Assembly: GCA_963770035.1 (NCBI GenBank)
Contig: CAVYON010000034.1
Coordinates: 248,001 to 312,000, forward strand
From: Roseiarcus sp963770035
GTDB taxonomy: Bacteria > Pseudomonadota > Alphaproteobacteria > Rhizobiales > Beijerinckiaceae
Reading direction: 5' to 3'
DNA length: 64,000 nt
Shown here piece after piece: positions 35,464-44,963 of the stretch. Each line of letters opens with the position of its first letter. Position 1 is the first letter of the stretch. The position numbers and the translations under genes were made by a program. The notes under the pieces are model-generated. The model worked only from the letters and a program-made list of their open reading frames with translations, was not told the DNA's origin and did no database searches.

Positions 35464-36435
35464 TTGAACGACAGGATCGTGATTTTCGGCTATGGCCCGA
35501 CTGGACGCGCCGCCGCGGACCGCCTTCTGGCCGAGGGACGGGAGGTGGTGGTTGCGCAGCGCCACGCCCCGCCCGCCCTGCCCCACGGCGCGACTTTTGT
35601 CGCCTGCGACGCCCTCGACCGCGAGGCGGTCGTCAAGACCGCCGGCCAGGGCTGCCAGTTCGTCGTCACGATCGGATTTCCTTATGACGGAGCGGTCTGG
35701 CGCGAGGTCTGGCCAAAGGCGATCGGCAATTTCATCGCCGCCTGCGAGGCGACCGGCGCGCGCATGGTCTTCATCGACAACCTTTACATGTACGGGCCGC
35801 AGACGGCGCCGCTGATCGAGACCATGCCGCTCACGACCTACGGCCGAAAGCCCGCGGCGCGCGCCGTCGCGACGCGGATCTGGATGCAGGCCTGCGCCGA
35901 GGGCCGGGCCCGCGTCGTCGCGTTGCGCGCCCCAGACTTCTATGGGCCCGGCGTCGGCGCCAGCTATCTCGGCGACACGTCAATCGGCGCCATGGCCAAA
36001 GGCAAGGCGGCGCTTTTCATCGGCTCGCCCGACATCTTGCACGACTATGCCTACGTCCCCGACATCGGCCGCGCCGTGACAAGCCTGCTCGCCGCCCCGG
36101 ATTCCGCCTATGGCCAAGCTTGGCACGTTCCCTGCGCCCCGACGCGCACGACACACGAAATTCTGCAACTTGCCGCGGACGCGCTCGGCGTGCGGCTGAG
36201 GCTCAACATCCTGCCGGCCTTCTTCCTCGGCCCGCTCGGCCTCGCCGTCCCGTTCGTGCGCGAGGTGAAGGAGATGCGCTTCACCTTCGACCGGCCCTAT
36301 CGCGTGGATTCGGGCAAGTTCGCCCGAACGTTCTGGTCGGACCCGACGCCGTTCGAGCAGGGGATCCCCAAGAGCGCGCTCGCCTTCCGCAGAGCGGTGG
36401 GCGGGGCTCCTGAGGCCCTGTCAGTCGTCGTTTAA
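35464..36435 (+). CDS. NAD(P)-dependent epimerase/dehydratase-like protein (extended SDR)
   Basis: 323 residues from a TTG at 35464 with GGAGG 5 bases upstream. Rossmann motif VIFGYGPTGRAAADRL (GxGxxG variant), FIDNLYMYGP and a YGRKPAARA block in the position of the SDR YxxxK. YVPDIGRAVTSLL and a C-terminal substrate domain follow. Probably modifies a sugar nucleotide or other small carbonyl compound under LysR control. It overlaps the convergent small gene by 15 bases. Confidence 0.8.
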   Translation: MNDRIVIFGYGPTGRAAADRLLAEGREVVVAQRHAPPALPHGATFVACDALDREAVVKTAGQGCQFVVTIGFPYDGAVWREVWPKAIGNFIAACEATGARMVFIDNLYMYGPQTAPLIETMPLTTYGRKPAARAVATRIWMQACAEGRARVVALRAPDFYGPGVGASYLGDTSIGAMAKGKAALFIGSPDILHDYAYVPDIGRAVTSLLAAPDSAYGQAWHVPCAPTRTTHEILQLAADALGVRLRLNILPAFFLGPLGLAVPFVREVKEMRFTFDRPYRVDSGKFARTFWSDPTPFEQGIPKSALAFRRAVGGAPEALSVVV

Positions 36436-36630
36436 TCCCAGCCGGACCAGCGTCGAGGGAACGGAGATGCGCGGCTCGCGGCCCAATTTCGCATCGCCGG
36501 AAAAATACTCGCTGATCTTTAGCGCGTCATTGAGATGCACGGGACCGTACAGCCACGCAAAGCCCTCCGCATCGATCACCTCGACCGCGAAGATCGGCGC
36601 TAAGGGCGCAACACTGGTCGTGCGGTCCAT
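36421..36630 (-). CDS. Small hypothetical protein
   Basis: 69 residues, no signal peptide or membrane segment. Sequence has a regular alpha/beta character (FAVEVIDAEGFAWLYGPV, SEYFSGDAKLG). ATG at 36630 behind a GCGAGAG. Its 3' end overlaps the epimerase gene tail to tail. Family not recognised. Confidence 0.55.
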   Translation of the reverse strand: MDRTTSVAPLAPIFAVEVIDAEGFAWLYGPVHLNDALKISEYFSGDAKLGREPRISVPSTLVRLGLNDD

Positions 36631-36906
36631 GGCAACTCTCGCTTCCGGTGGAGGCAGTATCGGCCACCGTCGGAGTCGCGCATTGATCGGCGTCAATGCG
36701 GCCGCCGCAGCCGTCCAGATCCGGCGCGACTAAGCGACGCGCCCTTTTCCGGACCGCGAACGCCTAGCGAAGTCGAGCCCATACCGAGCTTGCGCCTCAA
36801 TGGTTTGGCAAGGCTTTCACGCCGCGGCCAGAAAGACGGTTCGATTAAAGTCTTCACGCAAGAGCGACGCAGAACGGCGGACCGGGCGGTGCGGCCCGAA
36901 ACGCGG

Positions 36907-37914
36907 TCAGGCGAGCTTCAGCCGCGTCATGATCGCGGCGTGATCGGCGCGGGCGCGGTCGAGGTCGAGCGGTTCGGGCGGACGGACCGCCGCGAGGGCC
37001 GCTGCGGCCCGCCTTGCGCTCGTCCCCGCCAGCGGCGGGGCGACCGAGGCGACGGCGCGAGCCTCCTCGAGATCGCCGTTGCAATGGAGCGCGATGTCGA
37101 GACCGGCGTCGAAGATCGCCGCGGCGCGGGCCTCGAACGGCCCGCTCAGCGCTTTCATAGACAGGTCGTCGCTCATCAAGAGCCCGTCGAACCCAATGGC
37201 GCCCCGCATGATCTCATCGACGACCACGCGCGAGGCGGTAGCAGGGCGAACGCGGTCGATCGCGCGGAAAACGACATGGGCCGTCATCGCCATCGGCAGG
37301 TCGGCGAGCGCTTTGAACGGCGCGAAATCGCGCTCGAGCGCGGGGCGCGGCGCTTCAACCGCCGGCAACTCATGGTGGCTGTCGGCCCGCGCCCGGCCAT
37401 GCCCGGGCATGTGCTTGATCACCGGCGCAACGCCCCCCGCGATGAGACCTTCGGCGAAGGCCCGGCCGAGCGCAGCGACGCGCTCCGGGTCCGCGGACCA
37501 GGCGCGGGCGCCGATGACTGCGTGGGTCCCTGGTTCGGCGACGTCGAGCACCGGCGCACAGTCGACGGTGACGCCCACCTCATCGAGGTCGTGGGCGATC
37601 AGCCGGCCGATCAGCCGGGCCGCGGCTTCGGCCAAATCTGGCTCAAGAGCGCCGATCGACCCGGCGGCGGGATAGGCGGCCCAGCCCGGCGGCGCCATCC
37701 GCTGAACGCGGCCTCCCTCCTGGTCGACGAGCACGGGGGCGTCGGCGCGGCCAACGCAGTCTCGGAAATCCTGCGTCAGCGCCCGAAGTTGATCGCGGTC
37801 GGCGACGTTGCGCTTGAATAGGATCAGGCCCCAAGGATCGACGGCGCGAAAGAAGGCGCGCTCGTCAGGCCCCAGCGTGTGGCCGGAGCAACCGGCGATG
37901 AAGGCCTTCGGCAT
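36907..37914 (-). CDS. nagZ: Beta-N-acetylhexosaminidase NagZ
   Basis: 335 residues, GH3 family. IKHMPGHGRARADSHHELP is the NagZ signature including the flexible-loop His and Asp; the nucleophile Asp is in GLLMSDDLSM. Early blocks WGLILFKRN and LVDQEGGRVQRM also match. It removes N-acetylglucosamine from cytoplasmic muropeptides in cell-wall recycling. It is downstream of the SPOR gene on the same strand, a conserved alphaproteobacterial arrangement. Confidence 0.92.
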   Translation of the reverse strand: MPKAFIAGCSGHTLGPDERAFFRAVDPWGLILFKRNVADRDQLRALTQDFRDCVGRADAPVLVDQEGGRVQRMAPPGWAAYPAAGSIGALEPDLAEAAARLIGRLIAHDLDEVGVTVDCAPVLDVAEPGTHAVIGARAWSADPERVAALGRAFAEGLIAGGVAPVIKHMPGHGRARADSHHELPAVEAPRPALERDFAPFKALADLPMAMTAHVVFRAIDRVRPATASRVVVDEIMRGAIGFDGLLMSDDLSMKALSGPFEARAAAIFDAGLDIALHCNGDLEEARAVASVAPPLAGTSARRAAAALAAVRPPEPLDLDRARADHAAIMTRLKLA

Positions 37915-37956
37915 CAGGCTATGCTTGTCTGGGCCCGCGAACAGCGAACGCCCGTC

Positions 37957-39371
37957 TCACTTCGTAACGAAGCACTGGCCGCCGTCGCCCTTTACCCGAG
38001 CGCAGAGCGCAGCGGCGTCCGCCTTGGAAAGCCCGGACACGCGCACGCGATAAACCGTGTCGCCCCGGGAGGCCGCCTTGTGAACGCCGAGCGCTGCGCC
38101 GCCGAGCGCGGAGGCATATTTCTCGCTGAGCTTGGCGACCACGCTTTTGGCTTCGGCCTCGGACCGTGGCGCGGCGAGCTGGACCGCCCAGCCGCCGGAC
38201 GTCGTCGCAGCCGGCTCGGCCGCCGCTGTCGCCTCGGGCTCGGCCGCCGCGACCTGCGTCTTGACCTTGGCCGGCCTTTCGGACTTGGAGGTCGCGCCGA
38301 GTTGAACCGGCTCGCCGGGCGCATCGGCCGGAGCGGTCGTGTCGGTCTTGGCGACCATGACCCGGGCGGAGGATTTCGCCGAGAGCTTCGTCGGCAGATC
38401 GATCTTCGGCGTCGACGGCTCGGCCCCGGCGGCGGCGCTCGCCTTCGCCGCGGGTTTCGCGGGCGGCGCCGGCGGCGGCGCCGCAGGCTCGGACGCGGGC
38501 TGGGCCGCATCGGCGGCCGAAGTCGGAATTGGCGTTCCGTCGGGGCGCAGCGAGATGGTCCTGACCGGCTTCGGCTCTGGGAAGGACGGCGCGATCGCCG
38601 CAGCGGACGGCGGCGGCGTCATGACTACGACCGGCGTGTCGACTGTGCTGCGCACCGCCGAGGAACCGGAGGAATTGGGCGGCGCGGCCGGCGCCGGAGC
38701 GGGGGGCGGCGCTGTCTGAGCGTGCAGATCGACGGGTTGCTCCTCGTTGTTCACCACGGTCACGCTGCCAACCTGCGTGTTGTCCTTCAACAGGGATGCG
38801 CCAACGTTATTCGGCGTCGAGACCGTCGCGTCGCTGGGCGGCAGCACCTTAGTCGGACCCTGTGCGGCGGCGATGAACGGTGGCGTCCTCGGTATGCCGG
38901 GAAGCCCGCCCTTGAGGGCAAAGACGGCGCCGATCATCGCGACGCCTGCTATAGTGAGGGTCGAAACCGTCCAAAGCCAGCGACGCGACCGGCGCGGTTG
39001 ATGCGAGGCCGGCTCGTCGCGGACGTCCGCGTACAGCTCCGAGCCCGCCGTCGCGGGCTCGCTTTCCTCAAATGCGGGATCGATTTCGGGCTCAGGATCG
39101 CTCCGCTCGTCGAAGGAGGGCCGCGGCGCAGCCTCGATGGGCGGCGCAATCGGCGAAGGGGCTGGCGGCGGGGCGACGGTCGTCGACCCAGCCGCTGCAA
39201 GCGGCGGCGCCGCTGCGCTGGCCGCCGCTTTCGGTCGCGAGGCCTCGACGAGCCGCGCAAGTTCGGCCAGCGGATCCTCGACGCCGCCCGCAGGCGCCCG
39301 GCTGTCCGCAGCCGCTTTTCGAAGTCCTCCAAGTCGATATCAGCCGCCACGCGTGCTCCGGAAACGTTCAT
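37957..39371 (-). CDS. SPOR-domain protein, single-pass membrane (apparent frameshift near the start)
   Basis: A cytoplasmic Ala/Pro/Glu-rich N-terminus leads to a transmembrane segment (WLWTVSTLTIAGVAMIGAVFAL), a long Pro/Ala-rich periplasmic linker and a C-terminal SPOR domain (GGWAVQLAAPRSEAEAKSVVAKL ... RVRVSGLSKADAAALC) binding denuded peptidoglycan at the septum. The main frame has no start codon; an ATG at 39371 (MNVSGARVAADIDLEDFEKR) lies in a different frame, so one base is lost or gained between about 39285 and 39325. Lies between argS and nagZ, conserved synteny. Confidence 0.78.
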
Positions 39372-39438
39372 GTCGTCCTCGTCACCTCGCGAGACCCCAC
39401 TCGGCGCGCCTCATGCGCGCCGATAAACGCCGGGTCCG

Positions 39439-41211
39439 CTAACGCATTTCCTCCGGGGCGCTAACCCCCAAGATCGACAGCGCAGAGGCCAAAACAAGGC
39501 CGACTGAGGCCACGAGGGCCAATCGCGCATAAGACAAGTGTCGATGGTCTTCCTTAACGAAACGCAAATCTTTCAAATCCTTGCCTCGGTTCCAGTGCGC
39601 ATGGAAACGGGTGGCGAGTTCGTGGGCGTAGAAGGCGACGCGATGCGGCTCGTGCGCCTCGGCAGCCTGCAGGACCACGCGGGGATATTGCGCCATGGTC
39701 CTAAGCAGATCTCGCTCGCCCTCATCGCTCAGCAAGGCGAAGTCAGCGCCGGCGAGCGTCTCGGGCGAGAGATCGAGGTCGGGAAAGACCGCGTGGCCCT
39801 GCCTCAGGACGCTGCGCGCCCTGGCGTGCGCGTACTGGACGTAGAAAACCGGATTGTCCTGACTCTGCTCGATCACCTTGGCAAGGTCGAAATCGAGCGG
39901 CGCGTCGTTCTTGCGCATCAACATGATGAAGCGCACGGCGTCGGCTCCGACCTCGTCCACCACCTCACGAAGCGTAACGAAGTCTCCGGAACGCTTCGAC
40001 ATTTTGACTTGCTCGCCAGCGCGCATAAGGCGTACGAGTTGGCACAGGCGCACCTCGAGCCGGGCCTTGTTGTCGGACAGCGCGGCGACCGCGGCCTGCA
40101 TCCGTCGGACATAGCCGCCGTGATCGGCGCCCCAGACGTCGACCAGGGTCAGAAAGCCGCGGTCGATCTTGGTCTTGTGGTAAGCGATGTCGCTGGCGAA
40201 ATAGGTGTAGCCGCCATCAGACTTGACGAGCGGCCGGTCGACGTCATCGCCAAACGCGGTCGACCGAAACAGGATCTGCTCGCGGTCCTCCCAGTCGTCG
40301 GCGGCGCCGCCTTTGGGCGGCGGCAGACGGCCCTCGTAGATGAGGCCCTTGGCCCTCAGCGCGTCGATTGCCTCCTCCACCCGATTTGGCCCGCCGTCGA
40401 CGCCAGTCAGTTCGCGCTCGGAGGCGAACACCTCGTGCGTGATGTTGAGCGCGGCGAGATCGTCGCGAATCAGCGCCATCATCGCATCGATGGCGCGCCG
40501 CCGGACAAGCGGCAGCCACGCAGATTCCGGTTCGTCGCTCAAGCCCGCGCCAAATTCCGCCTTCAGGGCCTCGCCGACCGCCTTCAGGTAGTCGCCCGGA
40601 TAGAGCCCCTCCGGAATCGTGATCGCCTCGCCGAGCGCCTCGCGGTAACGCAGATGGGCCGAGCGGGCGAGCGCGTTCACCTGGGCGCCGGCGTCGTTGA
40701 TGTAATATTCGCGGGTCGCCGGGAAGCCGGCGAAGTTAAGGAGGTTGGCCAGCGCATCGCCGAATACGGCGCCGCGTGCGTGCCCGACATGCATTGGCCC
40801 GGTTGGGTTGGCGCTGACATATTCGACGTTGACTGGCTTGGCGGGGGAGGGGCGCCCGGCGCCAAAGGCCGATCCCTTCATGAGAACGGCGCTCAGCACC
40901 TTCTCGTAAACCTCTGCTCTGAGGACGATATTAATGAATCCTGGCCCGGCGACCGCAGCCTTCGCCACATCCGGATCGGCGGCGAGATCGGCCGCGAGCC
41001 GTTCGGCGAGCGCGCGCGGGTTCGAGCCGGCGGCTTTCGCCTCCTTCGCATAGACCATTGCCGCGTTGGTCGAGAGATCGCCGTGAGCGGCGTCGCGCGG
41101 CGGCTCGACGACGAAGCGGGCGAGATCGAGGTCGTGCGGAAGTTCGCCGGACTTGATCCGCTTCTCGATCAGCGCCGCGACCCGCGCCTGGAAATCTGCA
41201 AAAACGTTCAT
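39439..41211 (-). CDS. argS: Arginyl-tRNA synthetase
   Basis: 590 residues, class I aaRS. HIGH motif as HVGH in NPTGPMHVGHARG and KMSKRSG in EQVKMSKRSGDFVT (many ArgRS lack a perfect KMSK). The N-terminal additive domain (FADFQARVAALIEKRI) and C-terminal DALR anticodon-binding domain are present. Essential; intact across its length. Start at 41211 behind GGAAAAAGA. Confidence 0.95.
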   Translation of the reverse strand: MNVFADFQARVAALIEKRIKSGELPHDLDLARFVVEPPRDAAHGDLSTNAAMVYAKEAKAAGSNPRALAERLAADLAADPDVAKAAVAGPGFINIVLRAEVYEKVLSAVLMKGSAFGAGRPSPAKPVNVEYVSANPTGPMHVGHARGAVFGDALANLLNFAGFPATREYYINDAGAQVNALARSAHLRYREALGEAITIPEGLYPGDYLKAVGEALKAEFGAGLSDEPESAWLPLVRRRAIDAMMALIRDDLAALNITHEVFASERELTGVDGGPNRVEEAIDALRAKGLIYEGRLPPPKGGAADDWEDREQILFRSTAFGDDVDRPLVKSDGGYTYFASDIAYHKTKIDRGFLTLVDVWGADHGGYVRRMQAAVAALSDNKARLEVRLCQLVRLMRAGEQVKMSKRSGDFVTLREVVDEVGADAVRFIMLMRKNDAPLDFDLAKVIEQSQDNPVFYVQYAHARARSVLRQGHAVFPDLDLSPETLAGADFALLSDEGERDLLRTMAQYPRVVLQAAEAHEPHRVAFYAHELATRFHAHWNRGKDLKDLRFVKEDHRHLSYARLALVASVGLVLASALSILGVSAPEEMR

Positions 41212-41385
41212 TCTTTTTCCGTTGCCGCCGCACGCCCAGCCCGGCGAAAGACAGGCGTCCTTTCGAACGCCCCCTTCGGGCGCAGCTGTTTCCCTTGTCG
41301 CCGCGCTATGCTCGAGTGACCTTCATGCGGTTGGGGACCGCGTCAGGGGAGTCCGCCGCCAATCCGGGAGCCAAGTCGCGCGCGT

Positions 41386-42589
41386 CTACCGCAAGTCCCG
41401 TGGCCCGTCAAAAAGGCGGGCATGCTCGTGCATGGCGAACCGGTCGGTCATCCCGGCGATGTAGTCGGCGACCGCCCGCGCCTTGTCGCTCCCAAGCGCC
41501 TTGGCCGCCCAGACTGGCGGCATTAGCGAGGGGTCGGCGACAAAGGCCGCAAACAGACGACGGAGGATCGCGTCGGCCTTGTCGCGCACCGCCTGCACCT
41601 CGGGATGGCGGTACATGCGCGCGAACAGGAACGCCTTGACGTCGCGGTCGGCGACCTCGAACGGCGGCGAGTGGCCGACGAGAGGACGTCCGGCCGAAGC
41701 GACCGCCTCAGGGCTGCCAAGTCTGGCAACCTCGATTCGCCGCCGGCTCTCGGCGATCGCGTCTTCTATGAAGCGTGTGATCACACGCCGAGTTCAGCTC
41801 GTGGGTAAGGCGGCCGGTCTCAAGGTCGGGATGGCGGTCTTCGATCTCGGCGACAACCGCCGCGATGAAAGGAACGGCCGCGCAAAGGTCGGAGAGAGGG
41901 AAGAGCCCGGCCCGGAGGCCGTCGTCGATGTCGTGCGCGTCGTAGGCGATGTCGTCAGCAAGCGCCGCCGCTTGCGCTTCGAGGCTCGCGTAGCTGGACA
42001 GGGCCAGCGGCTGGCGCCGATCGTACGCCAGAATGTCCGCCGGCAGGCCGCGCTGACGGTAGCGCCCGGACGGCTGGCCCGCAAAGTCCAGGAGCGGCCC
42101 ATTGTGCTTGACGATGCCAGCGAGAGTCGTGTCGGTGAGGTTCAAGCCGTCGAAATCGGCATAGTGGCGCTCGAGCTCGGTGACGATGCGCAAAGCATGA
42201 CTGTTGTGGTCGAAGCCGCCGTCACCGGCCATGCAGGCGTCGAGCGCCTCCTCCCCGGTATGGCCAAAGGGGGTGTGCCCGAGGTCGTGGGCGAGCGCGA
42301 CCGCCTCGGCGAGATCGTCGTCGAGCCTGAGCGCGCGCGCCAGCGCCCGGGCGATCTGCGCCACCTCGATCGTATGGGTCAGCCGGGTGCGGAAATGGTC
42401 GCCCTCGTGATGGACGAACACCTGGGTCTTGTGGGCGAGCCGGCGGAAGGCGGTCGAGTGGACGATGCGGTCACGGTCGCGCTGGAACTCGGTGCGGGTC
42501 GGCGACGGCGGCTCGGCGACGAGCCGGCGTGCGGCGGCGGGGTTCGCCGCATAGGGGGCGCGCGGCCCGCGCCCGTCATCCTCGGCCAT
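41386..42589 (-). CDS. dgt: dGTP triphosphohydrolase-like HD protein (one-base frameshift)
   Basis: HD-domain metal site in RLTHTIEVAQIARALARAL and ALAHDLGHTPFGHTGE. FRRLAHKTQVF and DDIAYDAHDIDDGLRAG complete the Dgt pattern. The first frame runs off after LTHELN, and the continuation (VITRFIEDAIAESRRRI to the stop at 41386) is in the next frame. Removing a single T near 41790 restores LTHELNRRVITRFIED. So the gene is probably intact in reality, about 400 residues. Divergent from erpA, as in relatives. Confidence 0.82.
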
Positions 42590-42689
42590 CGGCATCCCCG
42601 GCGTTGCGCTTTGCACGCTACGGCATATCTTATGCGGACGAAGTCTTGAAGTCGCCCGGATCGCCGCCCCGGGGCGCAAAGGTGTCCGC

Positions 42690-43031
42690 ATGAGCGAAGT
42701 CGCTGTCTCCGACCCCGTCACGATCAGCGCCAGCGCCGCGCGGCGCCTGAGCGCCATCCTCAAGGGCGAGGCCGGCGTGGCGTTGCGCATCTCGGTCAAG
42801 GGCGGCGGCTGCTCCGGCTTCCAGTATACCTATGACGTTGATCGGACCCGCGCCGACGACGATTTCGTCGCGACCCGCGACGGGGCGACAGTGGTGATCG
42901 ATCCCGTCTCGCTCGAAATGATGAGGGGCTCGGAAGTCGACTTCGTCGACGACCTGATGGGTCAGTCGTTCCGCATCAAGAACCCGAACGCCGTCGCTTC
43001 CTGCGGCTGCGGGGTGAGCTTTTCGGTCTGA
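42690..43031 (+). CDS. erpA: Iron-sulphur cluster insertion protein ErpA
   Basis: 113 residues, A-type carrier. Three cysteines in KGGGCSGFQY and ASCGCGVSFSV (C-x~64-C-x-C) hold a [2Fe-2S] or [4Fe-4S] cluster for delivery to apo-enzymes. DDLMGQSFRIKNPNA is also typical. Start ATG 42690. Confidence 0.93.
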   Translation: MSEVAVSDPVTISASAARRLSAILKGEAGVALRISVKGGGCSGFQYTYDVDRTRADDDFVATRDGATVVIDPVSLEMMRGSEVDFVDDLMGQSFRIKNPNAVASCGCGVSFSV

Positions 43032-43049
43032 CTGTGGCGACGGCCCGCG

Positions 43050-43865
43050 CTATCCCCGATCGAAGGTCCGCGTCAGCCAATCCGCCATGATTTGAGCGGG
43101 GACGCGCCAGGACATGTCCAGCATCATGGCGTGGGGAACGCCGGGCAGCATCTGCGTCTCGGCGTTCCAGAAGAGCGACGAGAAGGCGACGTCGGTCCAC
43201 GGGACGAAACAGTCCTCGCTCCCGCCGAGCGCCAAGGCTGGCAACTGCGGCCGCCCCATCATGTCGAGCCATTGCGGCGCCATCAGCTCCAAATTCGCGC
43301 GCATGGATTCGCGCTGGAACAGCGCCGCGTAGCGCATCGCGCGATCGACCGGGAAATCTTGCGAAAAGAGCCCCTTGCGCATCGCCGCATAGTCTGACGG
43401 CTCCATGCCGCGGGACTGGACGCGGGTCAGCGCCAACAGCAACGCCGGGTGGCTGAGGGCCATGGTCATGAGCGCGCCGCTCAGGCCCGCGAGGCTCGCG
43501 GAGGAGAGCAGGATGAGACCGGAAGTCGGTTGCTGGCGCGCAAAGAGCTGGGCGACGACGCCGCCCATGGAATGCCCGACGACGACCGGAGGTGGATCGA
43601 GCCCGGCCGAGGCCGCGGCGACGTCCGCGACGTAATCGGCAAGGCTGAACGAATCCAGCTGCTTCCGGCCGGCGCTGCGGCCGTGGCCACGGAGGGACAC
43701 GGCGATGCCGCGAAAGCCGGCTTCGGCGAAGAACGGCAAAAAGTGCTCGGCCCAGATCCAGGCGCCGCAAAAGGCGCCGTGGACGAAGAGGAGCGGCGGC
43801 CGGCGCGACGGTTCGCCGGCGGTGAGGATCTCGAGCGGCTGATCCTTGCCGAAGCGCATGGTCAT
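43050..43865 (-). CDS. Alpha/beta hydrolase
   Basis: 271 residues. Oxyanion HGAFCGAW, nucleophile elbow VVGHSMGGVVAQ (Ser), acid in GGSEDCFVP and His in GVPHAMMLD. No lid signature that would fix a substrate; esterase or lipase-like. The start has GGGAG 8 bases upstream. It is tail to tail with erpA. Confidence 0.85.
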   Translation of the reverse strand: MTMRFGKDQPLEILTAGEPSRRPPLLFVHGAFCGAWIWAEHFLPFFAEAGFRGIAVSLRGHGRSAGRKQLDSFSLADYVADVAAASAGLDPPPVVVGHSMGGVVAQLFARQQPTSGLILLSSASLAGLSGALMTMALSHPALLLALTRVQSRGMEPSDYAAMRKGLFSQDFPVDRAMRYAALFQRESMRANLELMAPQWLDMMGRPQLPALALGGSEDCFVPWTDVAFSSLFWNAETQMLPGVPHAMMLDMSWRVPAQIMADWLTRTFDRG

Positions 43866-44197
43866 GGTCGTCTCCCTCAGGGCCGGGCGCCCGGGCCAAT
43901 CGACCGGCCGTCCGGCGGACCGTCGCCGTCGCGCAGGGAACCGCTTTGGCGATTGTAAATCAAGCGGTGAGCGAGAGATCGGAAAGGCAACCGGGGCCCC
44001 GGCGAGGACAGGGCAGCAACCCGTCCCAAGGCGGCGCCGTCACGTCAAGTCGCCGGGTCACGGCTCGCGGACAGATTGAGCCTCAGTTTAAACCGCGCGA
44101 CGACATGAAGTCGCGCCTGGGGCGCGTTGCGGGCGACCAAGTTCGCACGGCCGCACGGGCGGCGACAGTTCGGCTGGGTGAAGGCTTTGCGGCTGGA
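43866..44197. other. 332-base gap without a recognisable gene
   Basis: GC-rich spacer with several short palindromes (GGGCGCCCGGGCC at the left, a GGGGCCCC centre near 43995). No ORF with a ribosome site or familiar RNA structure was seen. Confidence 0.4.
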
Positions 44198-44416
44198 TCA
44201 GGCGCAGCCTCTTGCCCGCCTTGTCTCATAGGCGACCCAGACCCGCTTTCCTGCAACCATGGCGCGATCGGTGACACCACGCAAAGAAAGGTAGGCCTCG
44301 AGCTGTCGCCAGGTCTCCGCGTCGGGAAGGTCGCGGTCGTCGCGAATGTGTCGAACAAAATCGCCGGCCGGATCGTCATCGGCGGGGCAGCTTTTGATGT
44401 AGGCGGCAAAAGACAT
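44198..44416 (-). CDS. Small YozE-SAM-like-fold protein
   Basis: 72 residues: MSFAAYIKSCPADDDPAGDF, then IRDDRDLPDAETWRQLEAYL and a final VWVAYETRRARG. This matches a small alphaproteobacterial family with a three-helix YozE-like fold, characterised by DxxLPDxxxWxxLxxYL. AGGAG precedes ATG 44416. Function unknown. Confidence 0.65.
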   Translation of the reverse strand: MSFAAYIKSCPADDDPAGDFVRHIRDDRDLPDAETWRQLEAYLSLRGVTDRAMVAGKRVWVAYETRRARGCA

Positions 44417-44963
44417 TTTCGGACTCCTGGGGCCCTTTCGCCAAATAGCCTGATTCGGGACGCGTGTCGCGCCCAGGTTCATGCCCGACCCGCTTATCCC
44501 AGTCGACATGAACAGAGGCTGTAGAGCGCAAGGGCGTATCGCCGCACCGAGGCGGCCGCGACCGTCTCGGACTCGATCTGAGCCAAAACTCCATCGCGTT
44601 GGCGACCGGGATGCAAGGCTCGAAGTCTGCATCCTCGTCTTTCCGGCTCGTCTGTCCGGGTCGCGTCTTCGGTAGAGCCAGCAAGGCCGGGCGCGGATTT
44701 AATCTTTTCAACGGGTTGCAGCCGCTTTTCCGGGCGACGCAGCGGCCAACCCGGGCGCTGCGCGTCAATGAACACCGCGCCCACCCACGAGCGCCATCGG
44801 ACCAAATACCGGGGTTGTCGGCGTTGGGTTCCCCGGCGCGCAAAATAACATTTACTGAACGTATTTTATCTCGAACCACAACCAACCTTGCCCAGCGCTA
44901 CAATCCGTTCAGCAGGCGGCCCCGATGCGTCGTCTCGGAACCCCGCGCCCATCCGCGCAGGCG
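44417..44963. other. 547-base gap without a recognisable gene
   Basis: Mixed composition with an AT-rich patch near 44847-44880 (ACATTTACTGAACGTATTTT) that could hold a promoter. Reading frames on both strands are short and of arginine/proline-rich shadow type. Possibly degraded DNA at the edge of the accessory region. Confidence 0.35.

Noticed and set aside
43960..44080. GC-rich spacer with GGCAACCGG/ACAGGGCAGCAACCCG considered as a riboswitch or SRP RNA
   Set aside because: The conserved loops of SRP RNA, cobalamin and SAM-type riboswitches could not be matched.
44494..44885. Minus-strand phrase DADFEPCIPVANA resembling the start of ATP-dependent DNA ligase domains
   Set aside because: No ligase motif follows and the frame soon degenerates.
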